Shown piece after piece: positions 57,814 to 64,000 of a DNA stretch of 64,000 bases. The translations under genes were made by a program, and so were the position numbers. The notes beneath the pieces are model-generated. The model was not told the origin of the DNA. It did no database searches and saw only the letters and a program-made list of their open reading frames with translations. The stretch is from Paenibacillus peoriae KCTC 3763 (GTDB taxonomy: Bacteria > Bacillota > Bacilli > Paenibacillales > Paenibacillaceae), in the NCBI RefSeq assembly GCF_000236805.1, contig NZ_AGFX01000037.1, forward strand, positions 156,514 to 220,513, read 5' to 3'. Position 1 is the stretch's first letter; every line of letters begins with the position of its first letter.

Positions 57814-58160
57814 ATATGTAAAATCCTATTGCAATTGTTTCCTTCTAGTATGTTCAGAATATATGGATTTATGCCTTGCGAGAGACCACTGCGAGCTGTT
57901 ATTGGCTGACGGGGTAGGGGCCATTTGTTTGGATACACTATTATACGGGGAACTCCATTGTATTCTCAGGGGCCATTGCTGGGCATGCAGACGACGTGGA
58001 GCTAGGAGGGAATCGGGTTATCTATGTTTGGAGCAGGGATGCGTTAGAGGTGATAGAGCCTCGTATATTGGGTTTGGCTGGAGGCGCAGGATTGTCCTGA
58101 TATCTATCGTTCTCGATGTATTATATTAGGGCTCGCAGTTCCAAGACAGCCAGAGCCTGA
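57814..58160. other. Intergenic stretch with a possible decayed coding fragment
   Basis: No intact gene is supported. On the plus strand, 57919-58098 reads protein-like (HYYTGNSIVFSGAIAGHADD, then VIYVWSRDALEVIEPRILG) but is bounded by stop codons on both sides and has no start; a short in-frame-like start (MPCERPLRAVIG) sits in another frame at 57871. This may be a frameshifted relic. The 88-codon open frame over the same bases has unnatural composition (many Cys and Arg) and is probably not real. Confidence 0.3.
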
Positions 58161-58817
58161 TTATTGTGGATCTTTCTTGTTGCTGGTTTTCACTGATTTA
58201 TCTGATTTGTAGAAAGGGCTAAACAGGAAGGCTCTCCAGCGATAAACAACGTACAACAGGAGGAGAATGCCGACGATTGCGGCGATGCGCAGTGCATACA
58301 GCTCCACCAAATGGAAAATAGCATCCCATTGCGGACCAAACAGCTTGCCAATGCTTAGAAATAAAATAACCCAGAATAAAGCACCGCTGTATGCATACAA
58401 GGCAAATTTACGGAGAGGAATAGCGATAATTCCGGAAAAATAGCCAGTGAAATGTCTAACGCCAGGGATAAAATATCCAAGGAAAATAAGCCAGTACCCG
58501 TATCGTTGAAACCACTTTTGTGTTTTTTCAAGCTTGTCCGGCGATAAGAGAACCCATTTACCGTATTTCTGAATAAAGGGGAGTCCAGCCCATTTTCCAA
58601 TAAAGTAGGTAATGGTCATACCGATGGTTGTGCCCAAAAAGGCCAGCAGCACCAGTTTACCGAAATCCAGGGTGCCCGAATAGGAGAGATATCCCGCATA
58701 GGCCATCGTGGTTTCCCCGGGAAAAGGTAAGGCAATAAACTCAAGCAGCAAGCCGAAAAAAAGGACGCCGTATCCGTATTCTTCGAACAATTGCGAGATC
58801 CACTTCAGCACGTCCAT
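58161..58817 (-). CDS. DedA family membrane protein
   Basis: A 218-residue protein. LEFIALPFPGETTMAYAGYLSYSG and FLGTTIGMTITYFIGKWAG are DedA/SNARE-associated hallmarks, and the later GYFIPGVRHFTGYFSGI block carries the conserved Arg of the re-entrant loop. DedA proteins of Bacilli recycle undecaprenyl phosphate or flip phospholipids. The ATG (58817) follows GTAGGAGTG; a GTG three codons earlier overlaps the site. It is divergent from guaA. Confidence 0.88.
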   Translation of the reverse strand: MDVLKWISQLFEEYGYGVLFFGLLLEFIALPFPGETTMAYAGYLSYSGTLDFGKLVLLAFLGTTIGMTITYFIGKWAGLPFIQKYGKWVLLSPDKLEKTQKWFQRYGYWLIFLGYFIPGVRHFTGYFSGIIAIPLRKFALYAYSGALFWVILFLSIGKLFGPQWDAIFHLVELYALRIAAIVGILLLLYVVYRWRAFLFSPFYKSDKSVKTSNKKDPQ

Positions 58818-58904
58818 CGTGTACACTCCTACGAACAGATTAAGTAATTTGGAATCAATTCATTTTAACAATCTTTTCATGTCCACTCAACTCCGCGTGA
58901 TTTC

Positions 58905-58934
58905 TTGACGTCTTGTTTTATCGTTGCGTATAAT
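58905..58934 (+). promoter_or_regulatory. guaA promoter
   Basis: TTGACG, 18-base spacer, TATAAT. The predicted start leaves a leader of only about 20 bases, so no riboswitch fits between promoter and guaA. Confidence 0.8.
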
Positions 58935-58962
58935 GAAACGAACAATTGAGGGAGGCACGGTA

Positions 58963-60501
58963 ATGAATAAGCCTAATGAAATCGTTGTAGTTCTCGATTT
59001 TGGAGGACAATACAACCAGTTAATTGCAAGAAGAATTCGGGATCTTGGTGTATATAGCGAGCTCCTTCCATACAATACGCCTGCGGAGAAGCTGAGAGAG
59101 CTGGCGCCGAAAGGGATTGTTTTCTCAGGCGGACCTTCCAGTGTGTATACAGACAATGCTCCTCAGGTGGACCGGACAATTTATGATCTTGGTATTCCTA
59201 TTTTTGGTATTTGCTATGGTATGCAGCTGATGGCTCACCAGTTGGATGGTAAGGTAGAACGTGCGGGCAAGCGTGAGTACGGCAAAGCAGACGTGTTATT
59301 CAATGAGGGTGCTCAATTGGCTAAAGGTCTGGATTCCCGCCAAACGGTATGGATGAGCCATGGGGATCATGTTACAGATCTGCCATCCGGCTTTACACTG
59401 GATGCAGGAACAGAGAGTGCGCCGATTGCCGCGATGAGCCATCCGGAACGGAATCTGTATGCGGTCCAGTTTCATCCAGAAGTACGTCATTCCGTTCAAG
59501 GTAATGAGATGATTAGTAACTTCCTGTATGAAGTGTGCGGTTGTGAAGGCAACTGGACGATGGAATCGTTCATTGAAGATCAAATCCGTGAAATCCGTCA
59601 GCAAGTAGGCGACAAGAAAGTATTGTGTGCTTTAAGTGGCGGTGTGGATTCCTCCGTTGTAGCAATGCTCATTCATAAAGCCATCGGCGACCAACTGACA
59701 TGTATGTTCATTGACCACGGACTGCTGCGCAAGGGCGAAGCTGAAAGTGTAATGGACACGTTCGTTGGCAAATTTGATATGAAAGTTGTCAAAGTCGATG
59801 CTCGTGAACGCTTCCTGTCCAAGCTGGCAGGAGTCGATGATCCTGAGCAAAAACGTAAAATCATCGGTAACGAGTTTATTTATGTCTTTGAAGAAGAATC
59901 AGCTAAGTTTGATGATTTTGACTTCCTGGCGCAAGGCACGCTGTACACAGATATTGTAGAGAGCGGAACAGCAACGGCGCAAACCATCAAATCGCACCAT
60001 AACGTGGGCGGTTTACCGGAAGACATGAAGTTCAAGCTGATCGAACCACTGAATGCATTGTTCAAGGATGAAGTGCGTAAAGTCGGTGAAGAATGCGGAC
60101 TGCCAGCTGAAATTGTATGGCGTCAGCCATTCCCGGGCCCGGGTCTTGCCATTCGTGTATTGGGTGAAGTGACAGAGGACAAGCTCAAGATTGTCCGTGA
60201 ATCGGATTATATTTTACGCGAGGAGATTGCCAAAGCCGGTCTGGACCGTGAAATCTGGCAATACTTCACCGCTCTGCCGAATATGAAGAGTGTTGGTGTT
60301 ATGGGCGATGCCCGTACGTACTCCTACACCGTAGGTATTCGTGCTGTAACCTCCATCGACGGCATGACCGCCGACTGGGCACGTATTCCTTGGGATGTAC
60401 TGGAGAAAATTTCGGTGCGTATCGTTAATGAAGTAGAAAATGTAAACCGTATCGTGTACGATGTAACCTCCAAACCACCAGCAACGATTGAGTGGGAATA
60501 G
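58963..60501 (+). CDS. guaA: GMP synthase (glutamine-hydrolysing)
   Basis: A 512-residue enzyme that aminates XMP to GMP. An N-terminal class I glutamine amidotransferase has the nucleophile Cys in [14 protein letters not shown] and His/Glu in [10 protein letters not shown]. The ATP-pyrophosphatase domain has the P-loop [12 protein letters not shown], and the C-terminal dimer domain ends [18 protein letters not shown]. The start follows GAGGGAGGCACGGT. Its neighbour across the scar region is a purine permease gene, but the two are not co-transcribed. Confidence 0.97.
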   Translation: MNKPNEIVVVLDFGGQYNQLIARRIRDLGVYSELLPYNTPAEKLRELAPKGIVFSGGPSSVYTDNAPQVDRTIYDLGIPIFGICYGMQLMAHQLDGKVERAGKREYGKADVLFNEGAQLAKGLDSRQTVWMSHGDHVTDLPSGFTLDAGTESAPIAAMSHPERNLYAVQFHPEVRHSVQGNEMISNFLYEVCGCEGNWTMESFIEDQIREIRQQVGDKKVLCALSGGVDSSVVAMLIHKAIGDQLTCMFIDHGLLRKGEAESVMDTFVGKFDMKVVKVDARERFLSKLAGVDDPEQKRKIIGNEFIYVFEEESAKFDDFDFLAQGTLYTDIVESGTATAQTIKSHHNVGGLPEDMKFKLIEPLNALFKDEVRKVGEECGLPAEIVWRQPFPGPGLAIRVLGEVTEDKLKIVRESDYILREEIAKAGLDREIWQYFTALPNMKSVGVMGDARTYSYTVGIRAVTSIDGMTADWARIPWDVLEKISVRIVNEVENVNRIVYDVTSKPPATIEWE

Positions 60502-60523
60502 GCTGTAGGCAGGCAGCATGACA

Positions 60524-60567
60524 AAAACCTTCAACTCCACATTTATTGTGGTTTTGAAGGTTTTTTG
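60524..60567 (+). terminator. Intrinsic terminator after guaA
   Basis: An 11-bp stem, AAAACCTTCAA with TTGAAGGTTTT, then T-rich repeats of TTAAGGTTTTG at 60570-60600. Confidence 0.88.
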
Positions 60568-60616
60568 TTTTAAGGTTTTGTTGTTTTAAGGTTTTGCCGT
60601 TTTAATGATATGTTTT

Positions 60617-60750
60617 TTACCACATGATCTTTTTTCCAGTCGCAGCCGATTCCTCAATACGGTCCAGTAGCTGATGCAGCCTTAAGGCATGATTAAAATC
60701 GGGAGCGAAGCGAGTGTCTGTCAATAACCACTGTCGTCTGTACATAGACA
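60617..60750 (-). pseudogene. 3' remnant of a Gfo/Idh/MocA-like oxidoreductase gene
   Basis: Minus-strand reading gives LLTDTRFAPDFNHALRLHQL, then DRIEESAATGKKIMW and TAA. The pattern (PDFxHAxRLHxLLDxIExSAxxG) is the usual C-terminus of Gfo/Idh/MocA dehydrogenases. Homology fades near 60750, where a fragment on the other strand begins. No start, binding site or N-terminal NAD domain is present. Confidence 0.65.
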
Positions 60751-60751
60751 G

Positions 60752-60856
60752 ATGTATTTTACTGGGGAAAATGGCATTCCTGATGGTCTACATCCAAATC
60801 AGGCAGGCCATGAGCGGCTGGCAGCTCGTATTATCGGTTTTATGAACACACTATAA
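60752..60856 (+). pseudogene. 3' remnant of an SGNH/GDSL hydrolase gene
   Basis: Plus-strand reading gives YFTGENGIPDGLHPNQAGHE, then RLAARIIGFMNTL and TAA. DGLHPNxxGHxxLAxxI is the C-terminal catalytic Asp-His block of SGNH esterases. Only about 35 codons remain. It lies back-to-back with the oxidoreductase remnant. Confidence 0.65.
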
Positions 60857-60886
60857 AAGCTATATAAGACCTGTCCCAAAGCTTGA

Positions 60887-60910
60887 ATATTTTCAATAGA
60901 GGTGTATAAT
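60887..60910 (+). promoter_or_regulatory. Candidate promoter of the MarR-family gene
   Basis: TTGAAT (-35), a 16-base spacer, TATAAT (60905-60910). Confidence 0.6.
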
Positions 60911-60912
60911 GC

Positions 60913-60936
60913 TTGATATATCAATTGATACGTCAA
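60913..60936. promoter_or_regulatory. Tandem TTGA-N4-TCAA operators
   Basis: TTGATATATCAA and TTGATACGTCAA lie end to end just downstream of the -10, so a bound regulator would block initiation. The first is a perfect palindrome. MarR proteins bind repeats of this size, and autorepression by the following gene is likely. Confidence 0.6.
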
Positions 60937-60988
60937 TTAATTTGAAGGAGGAGGAAATATCATCGAACATTGCACGGATAAAAGTAAA

Positions 60989-61387
60989 TTGTTTTATCGT
61001 ATGCATCTTTTGTGTAAAGAAATGAATACTGCTTTTGAAGCGCAGTTAAAAACCAGCTTTACCAAGGTCGAGATTTTATACCATATTCATCAGCGACAGG
61101 AATTAAGTCAGTTGGAGCTTCAGCATTTGCTCGCTCTGGACGGAGCAGCCGTTACCCGGCATCTGAAAAGGCTGGAGCAGGAGGGACTGATTATCCGCAA
61201 TAAAAAAGAGCAGGATAAGCGTGTCACTTATATTGGTCTGACCGGGCAAGGAGTTCAAGAACTGGAAGTTTTGACGAAGCAAAGAGAGGTCTTTCAGAAC
61301 AAGCTGCTGCGTGAGTTTACAGATGAGGAAATTGTAGCTTTGACGAGTGCATTGCAACGTATGTCTACCAATGTAAAGATTATGTAG
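60989..61387 (+). CDS. MarR family transcriptional regulator
   Basis: A 132-residue winged-helix regulator. The DNA-binding part reads LSQLELQHLLALDGAAVTRHLKRLEQEG, and the wing is NKKEQDKRVTYIGLTGQG. The listed start is the first standard codon (TTG) but has no ribosome site. An ideal site, AAGGAGGAGG at 60943-60952, lies upstream in the same frame, followed by ATC ATC GAA CAT TGC; that frame adds IEHCTDKSK, which looks natural. So translation may start at a non-standard ATC near 60959-60962, or an ATG has been lost. Operator repeats upstream suggest autoregulation. Confidence 0.8.
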   Translation: MFYRMHLLCKEMNTAFEAQLKTSFTKVEILYHIHQRQELSQLELQHLLALDGAAVTRHLKRLEQEGLIIRNKKEQDKRVTYIGLTGQGVQELEVLTKQREVFQNKLLREFTDEEIVALTSALQRMSTNVKIM

Positions 61388-61389
61388 CC

Positions 61390-61613
61390 TGGACTATTTC
61401 GGAAATCGGTAGTGAGGTGACCGACTGGAAAGTGGGAGGTGAAGTGTTAGCTTGTCCAGATACTACCCGATTCGGTACTTATGCCGAATACACTTTCTGA
61501 AGCAGAAGAAAATAAGATCAGTAGTCGGAGCTGCGTTTCCTTTTTCTCAAAAGGGACTGTATGATGCTCACGCAGCTTATAAACCATATACAGCACGAAA
61601 GGAATTGCACGTA
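61390..61613 (+). pseudogene. Decayed medium-chain (zinc/quinone) dehydrogenase fragments
   Basis: From 61390 the plus strand reads TISEIGSEVTDWKVGGEVLA, then RFGTYAEYTF and TGA at 61498. This matches the N-terminal VxEVGSxVTxFKVGDxV...GxYAEY region of quinone-oxidoreductase-like alcohol dehydrogenases. From about 61512, in another frame, IRSVVGAAFPFSQKGLYDAH resembles the C-terminal VFPLxxAxxAH segment of the same family. The central domain is missing, so this is an internally deleted, frameshifted relic. Confidence 0.5.
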
Positions 61614-62003
61614 ATGAAGGTTTTAGACGAATATTTTCACTATTATGATTTAGCAAAAAATGATGAAACAAGCAAAGAACGATTAATCAGTCTTTTTTCT
61701 GAGGAGATTGAGTTTGTATTGAACGGTGATCGAAAACAAGGGATGAACAGTTGGAAAGGCTTCTTGAACATGTTCTATGAAGGGACGCTTGAAATCAAGC
61801 ATATGTATGAGGGCTGGGAACCTGTTAGTGAAGACCCTGGCACTTATGAAACCAAATGGGCGGTGTGCGGTAAAAAGGCAACAGGCGAAGTTTATACACT
61901 TACTGGAGTGGATAAAGCCCGACTAGATGCGGAAGGAAAGATCGTATATCTGGAAAATATACCGGACACAGCGAATGCCTTTGATAAGTATAAAAATATC
62001 TGA
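61614..62003 (+). CDS. NTF2-like / SnoaL-like protein
   Basis: A 129-residue protein: VLDEYFHYYDLAKNDETSKE, LFSEEIEFVLNGDRKQG, WKGFLNMFYEGTLEIKHMYE and YETKWAVCGKKATGEVYTL suggest the alpha+beta cone of the nuclear-transport-factor-2 superfamily. The ATG at 61614 lies 11 bases after GAAAGGA; the frame runs further upstream into dehydrogenase relics and the longer protein is doubtful. The function and ligand are unknown. It follows the MarR gene, which may regulate it. Confidence 0.65.
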   Translation: MKVLDEYFHYYDLAKNDETSKERLISLFSEEIEFVLNGDRKQGMNSWKGFLNMFYEGTLEIKHMYEGWEPVSEDPGTYETKWAVCGKKATGEVYTLTGVDKARLDAEGKIVYLENIPDTANAFDKYKNI

Positions 62004-62017
62004 TTCGCTAAAACAGG

Positions 62018-62053
62018 ACCCCGTCAGGTGCGTAACAGCCTGACGGGGTTTTG
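62018..62053 (+). terminator. Intrinsic terminator after the NTF2-like gene
   Basis: An 11-bp stem, ACCCCGTCAGG with CCTGACGGGGT, followed by TTT. Confidence 0.9.
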
Positions 62054-62103
62054 ATTTTCCGAACAATACATATGTGTTTAATTTGCAACATTCGCTTTTT
62101 CTG

Positions 62104-62132
62104 TTGACAAGCTGTAGGTGAGAGCCTAAAAT
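62104..62132 (+). promoter_or_regulatory. Promoter of the purine permease gene
   Basis: TTGACA, 17-base spacer, TAAAAT. The leader of about 85 bases was checked for a purine riboswitch; the conserved junction sequences are absent. Confidence 0.75.
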
Positions 62133-62222
62133 AACGGATGTGATAGCGCATATGAATGCGAATATTACAGTAAATGTACGACAACAATACGAGTATGCTT
62201 TGCGTAGGAGGAATTACGACTC

Positions 62223-63593
62223 ATGGAACGTTTCTTTAAATTAAAGGAACATGGAACAAACATCCGCACTGAGATTATTGCGGGGATTACTACTTTTATG
62301 ACCATGGCTTACATCCTGGTGGTCAATAATACCTTTTTGGGCCCAACGGGTGCGGGGATGCCTAGTGAAGCTGTTTTTTTTGCGACAGCGGTAGGTGCGG
62401 GTCTGGTTACCATTTTGATGGGGTTATTCGTTAATGTGCCGATCGGCATGGCCCCGGGCATGGGTTTGAATGCATATTTTATGACGGTAGTCTTGAGTTC
62501 TAATGGTGTAATCACTTGGCAAGCGGCACTTGGCGCTGTATTTATATCCGGTATCGTCTTTCTGATTTTAACCGTGACACGAGTAAGACAGATGCTGCTT
62601 GTTGCGGTTCCGGAAAATTTAAAGACAGCTATTACAGTGGGGATCGGCTTGTTTATTACGATTGTCGGCTTCAAGCTCTGTAATTTGGTTATGGTGAGCA
62701 TCGTTCCAGGTACAGATGTTGGCCATCCGGTTCCAGGTCATGCTTTTAATTTGGTTCTGGGCAGCCTGGTTCACCAAAAGGATGCGTTGCTGGCGTTAAT
62801 CGGCTTGCTTATTATCGCAGCGCTGATGGTTGTTCGAGTCAAAGGTGCTTTGCTGATTGGAATCGTAGCAACAACATTGATCGGTATTCCGATGGGAGTA
62901 ACGAATCTGAGCAGCCTGACAACAGGACACTGGATTCCTAATTTCACTAACCTGGCAGTAGGCCAGTTAGATTTGAAGGCGGCTTTGCACATTGGGCTGT
63001 TTGATATTATTTTCATTTTCACTTTTGTGGAGTTGTTTGATACGTTTGGCACGTTAGTGGGTACAGCTACCCGCGCAGGAATCATGAAGGATAAGAAAAA
63101 AGGCGAGAAAATCATCGGTAAAGCTATGCTGGTGGACGCTGTTGGTGTAAGTACGGGGGCAGTATTGGGTACAAGTACCATTACAGCGTTTGTGGAAAGC
63201 TCTGCAGGGGTGGAAGAAGGCGGACGTACCGGTCTGACTGCCGTAACGACAGGTATTCTGTTCCTGTTGTCTCTCTTTATCGCACCGTTGGCACTGGTTG
63301 TACCTTCCGCGGCTACGGCTCCGGCTCTGATTATAGTCGGGGTGTTAATGATGAGTCAGGTTCGCAATATTGACTGGGATAACTTCCTGCTTGCCTTCCC
63401 TGCGTTTTTGACTATCGTGTTGATGCCTTTTACAGGCGGGATTGCGAACGGTATTTCTGCTGGTATTTTGTCTTACGTTGTGCTGGCAGTATTCAGTAAC
63501 TTGTTTACCAGCAATAAAGTTAAAATTCACTGGCTTATGTGGGTGCTTGCTATTATTGTAGTGATTCGATTTGCCTTTATGGGCTCTGAATAA
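62223..63593 (+). CDS. NCS2 family purine permease (AzgA/PbuG-like)
   Basis: A 456-residue transporter with about 12-14 helices. GITTFMTMAYILVVNN at the N-terminus, VPIGMAPGMGLNAYFM, FVELFDTFGTLVGTATRAG and TITAFVESSAGVEEGGRTGLTA are hallmarks of the AzgA branch that imports adenine, guanine or hypoxanthine by proton symport. B. subtilis PbuG/PbuO are the closest named relatives. The ATG follows TAGGAGGAATTACGACTC. It is monocistronic with a terminator. Confidence 0.92.
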   Translation: MERFFKLKEHGTNIRTEIIAGITTFMTMAYILVVNNTFLGPTGAGMPSEAVFFATAVGAGLVTILMGLFVNVPIGMAPGMGLNAYFMTVVLSSNGVITWQAALGAVFISGIVFLILTVTRVRQMLLVAVPENLKTAITVGIGLFITIVGFKLCNLVMVSIVPGTDVGHPVPGHAFNLVLGSLVHQKDALLALIGLLIIAALMVVRVKGALLIGIVATTLIGIPMGVTNLSSLTTGHWIPNFTNLAVGQLDLKAALHIGLFDIIFIFTFVELFDTFGTLVGTATRAGIMKDKKKGEKIIGKAMLVDAVGVSTGAVLGTSTITAFVESSAGVEEGGRTGLTAVTTGILFLLSLFIAPLALVVPSAATAPALIIVGVLMMSQVRNIDWDNFLLAFPAFLTIVLMPFTGGIANGISAGILSYVVLAVFSNLFTSNKVKIHWLMWVLAIIVVIRFAFMGSE

Positions 63594-63612
63594 TATAGAA
63601 GATATAAATTTA

Positions 63613-63652
63613 GAGCCTCTTCCCTGGTGATTAAGGGAGGGGGTTCTTTTTT
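63613..63652 (+). terminator. Terminator after the purine permease gene
   Basis: An imperfect stem, GAGCCTCTTCCCT with AGGGAGGGGGTTC (some G-U pairs), then TTTTTT. Confidence 0.7.
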
Positions 63653-63715
63653 ATTAGCAAATAAACATTTATCGCATTTATAATAAAAAATTCAAAAGAA
63701 TCATATAATAAAAGC

Positions 63716-63744
63716 TTGCAAACCTATTATGTATATGGTATATT
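63716..63744 (+). promoter_or_regulatory. rRNA operon promoter P1
   Basis: TTGCAA, 17-base spacer, TATATT, preceded by an A/T-rich UP-like tract (63680-63712). Shares AAAGCTTGCAAA with the second promoter 91 bases downstream. Confidence 0.75.
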
Positions 63745-63806
63745 CTAATTCCGGCCAAGAAATACAATATTGCGAGTGAATGCAAAAAAAGATTAAAAAT
63801 AAAAGC

Positions 63807-63835
63807 TTGCAAAGCTGGCTCGGACATGATATGAT
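63807..63835 (+). promoter_or_regulatory. rRNA operon promoter P2
   Basis: TTGCAA, 17-base spacer, TATGAT, with an A-rich UP-like tract (63781-63805). Tandem promoters with purine start regions are usual for rRNA operons of Bacilli. Confidence 0.75.
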
Positions 63836-64000
63836 ATAAGAGTTGATAAGGCGATGAGCCAAGTCGACGAAAATGAATTGTTTGATCTTTGAAAACTGAA
63901 CAACGAGTGAGTACGGATTTTGCTTGCAAAATCCACCGCTGAGATTTTGGTACATGCCTTCAGGCTGTATGAAATCGAAGCAAACAATGAGATATTTTAT
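63836..64000 (+). promoter_or_regulatory. rRNA operon leader (boxA region), truncated by window edge
   Basis: TGATCTTTGAAAACTGAAC (63882-63900) is the boxA-like antitermination sequence found before 16S genes and in spacers of Bacillales. A hairpin GGATTTTGC-TT-GCAAAATCC (63916-63935) follows. The 16S rRNA gene itself should start just beyond position 64000. Confidence 0.75.

Noticed and set aside
57863-58129. An 88-codon frame after bcp
   Set aside because: The start has no binding site, the product is unusually rich in Cys and Arg, and another frame over the same bases looks more protein-like though broken.
60570-60610. Short T-rich repeats of TTAAGGTTTTG as a regulatory repeat array
   Set aside because: They directly follow the guaA terminator and look like slippage copies of its 3' arm; no further structure is supported.
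62133-62222. Possible purine riboswitch before the purine permease gene
   Set aside because: The leader lacks the conserved junction segments and kissing-loop hairpins of the purine aptamer, and it is short.

Overview
The window is chromosomal DNA of a low-to-mid GC, endospore-former-type Firmicute, most likely Paenibacillus (P. polymyxa group). This rests on the Bacillus/Paenibacillus gene set (bacilliredoxin, KinB-like kinase, LipL, YneF, YitT, a YesMNOPQR-type pectin locus), purine-rich Shine-Dalgarno sequences, and an rRNA-operon leader with tandem TTGCAA-N17-TATRWT promoters at the right edge. The species is an inference. No tRNA, CRISPR array, transposase or prophage was seen.

Layout. 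1-22.3 kb is mostly housekeeping: a partial FAD oxidoreductase, an orphan membrane histidine kinase, bacilliredoxin, nadE, acpS-mutY, an iron alcohol dehydrogenase with a divergent AraC regulator, sodA, a GNAT gene behind a possible structured leader, signal peptidase I, RNase HI, a QueG-Ogt fusion, folE, lipL, a second SOD with a long N-terminal extension, an IclR regulator, and thiC under a TPP riboswitch. 22.3-33.7 kb holds a YitT protein and then the most interesting locus (23.3-33.7 kb). Its right arm is a lyase-GNAT fusion, a polar amino-acid ABC importer, an M20 deacetylase, an MmgE/PrpD protein and an FMN 2-hydroxyacid oxidase. A divergent left arm encodes an aminotransferase and a GldA-like dehydrogenase. 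The order matches the Bacillus subtilis yxe (S-(2-succino)cysteine) operon from the acetyltransferase through YxeQ, but a fumarate-releasing-type lyase fused to the acetyltransferase takes the place of the YxeK monooxygenase. The proposed route is import, N-acetylation, C-S lysis to fumarate plus N-acetylcysteine, then deacetylation, with the PrpD-like protein as a possible epimerase.

33.8-40.9 kb is housekeeping again (aconitase, an amidase-domain protein, ddl, an inositol-phosphatase family protein and two small unknowns). 40.9-50.4 kb is a rhamnogalacturonan-use operon: YesM/YesN-type two-component system, a CcpA cre site, a sugar ABC importer without its own ATPase, a CE12 esterase, a GH105 hydrolase and an ASRT-family small protein. 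50.5-54.5 kb has a trpS 3' remnant abutting an EamA transporter gene, then hemL and an LCP-family gene. 54.6-58.8 kb has an ABC-2 exporter, bcp and dedA. 58.9-63.6 kb has guaA, a scar of decayed gene fragments around a MarR regulator, and an AzgA/PbuG-type purine permease. The window ends in an rRNA leader.

Gene starts were chosen by Shine-Dalgarno position and family N-termini, so several differ from the longest open frame. All family assignments come from reading motifs; no database search was run.
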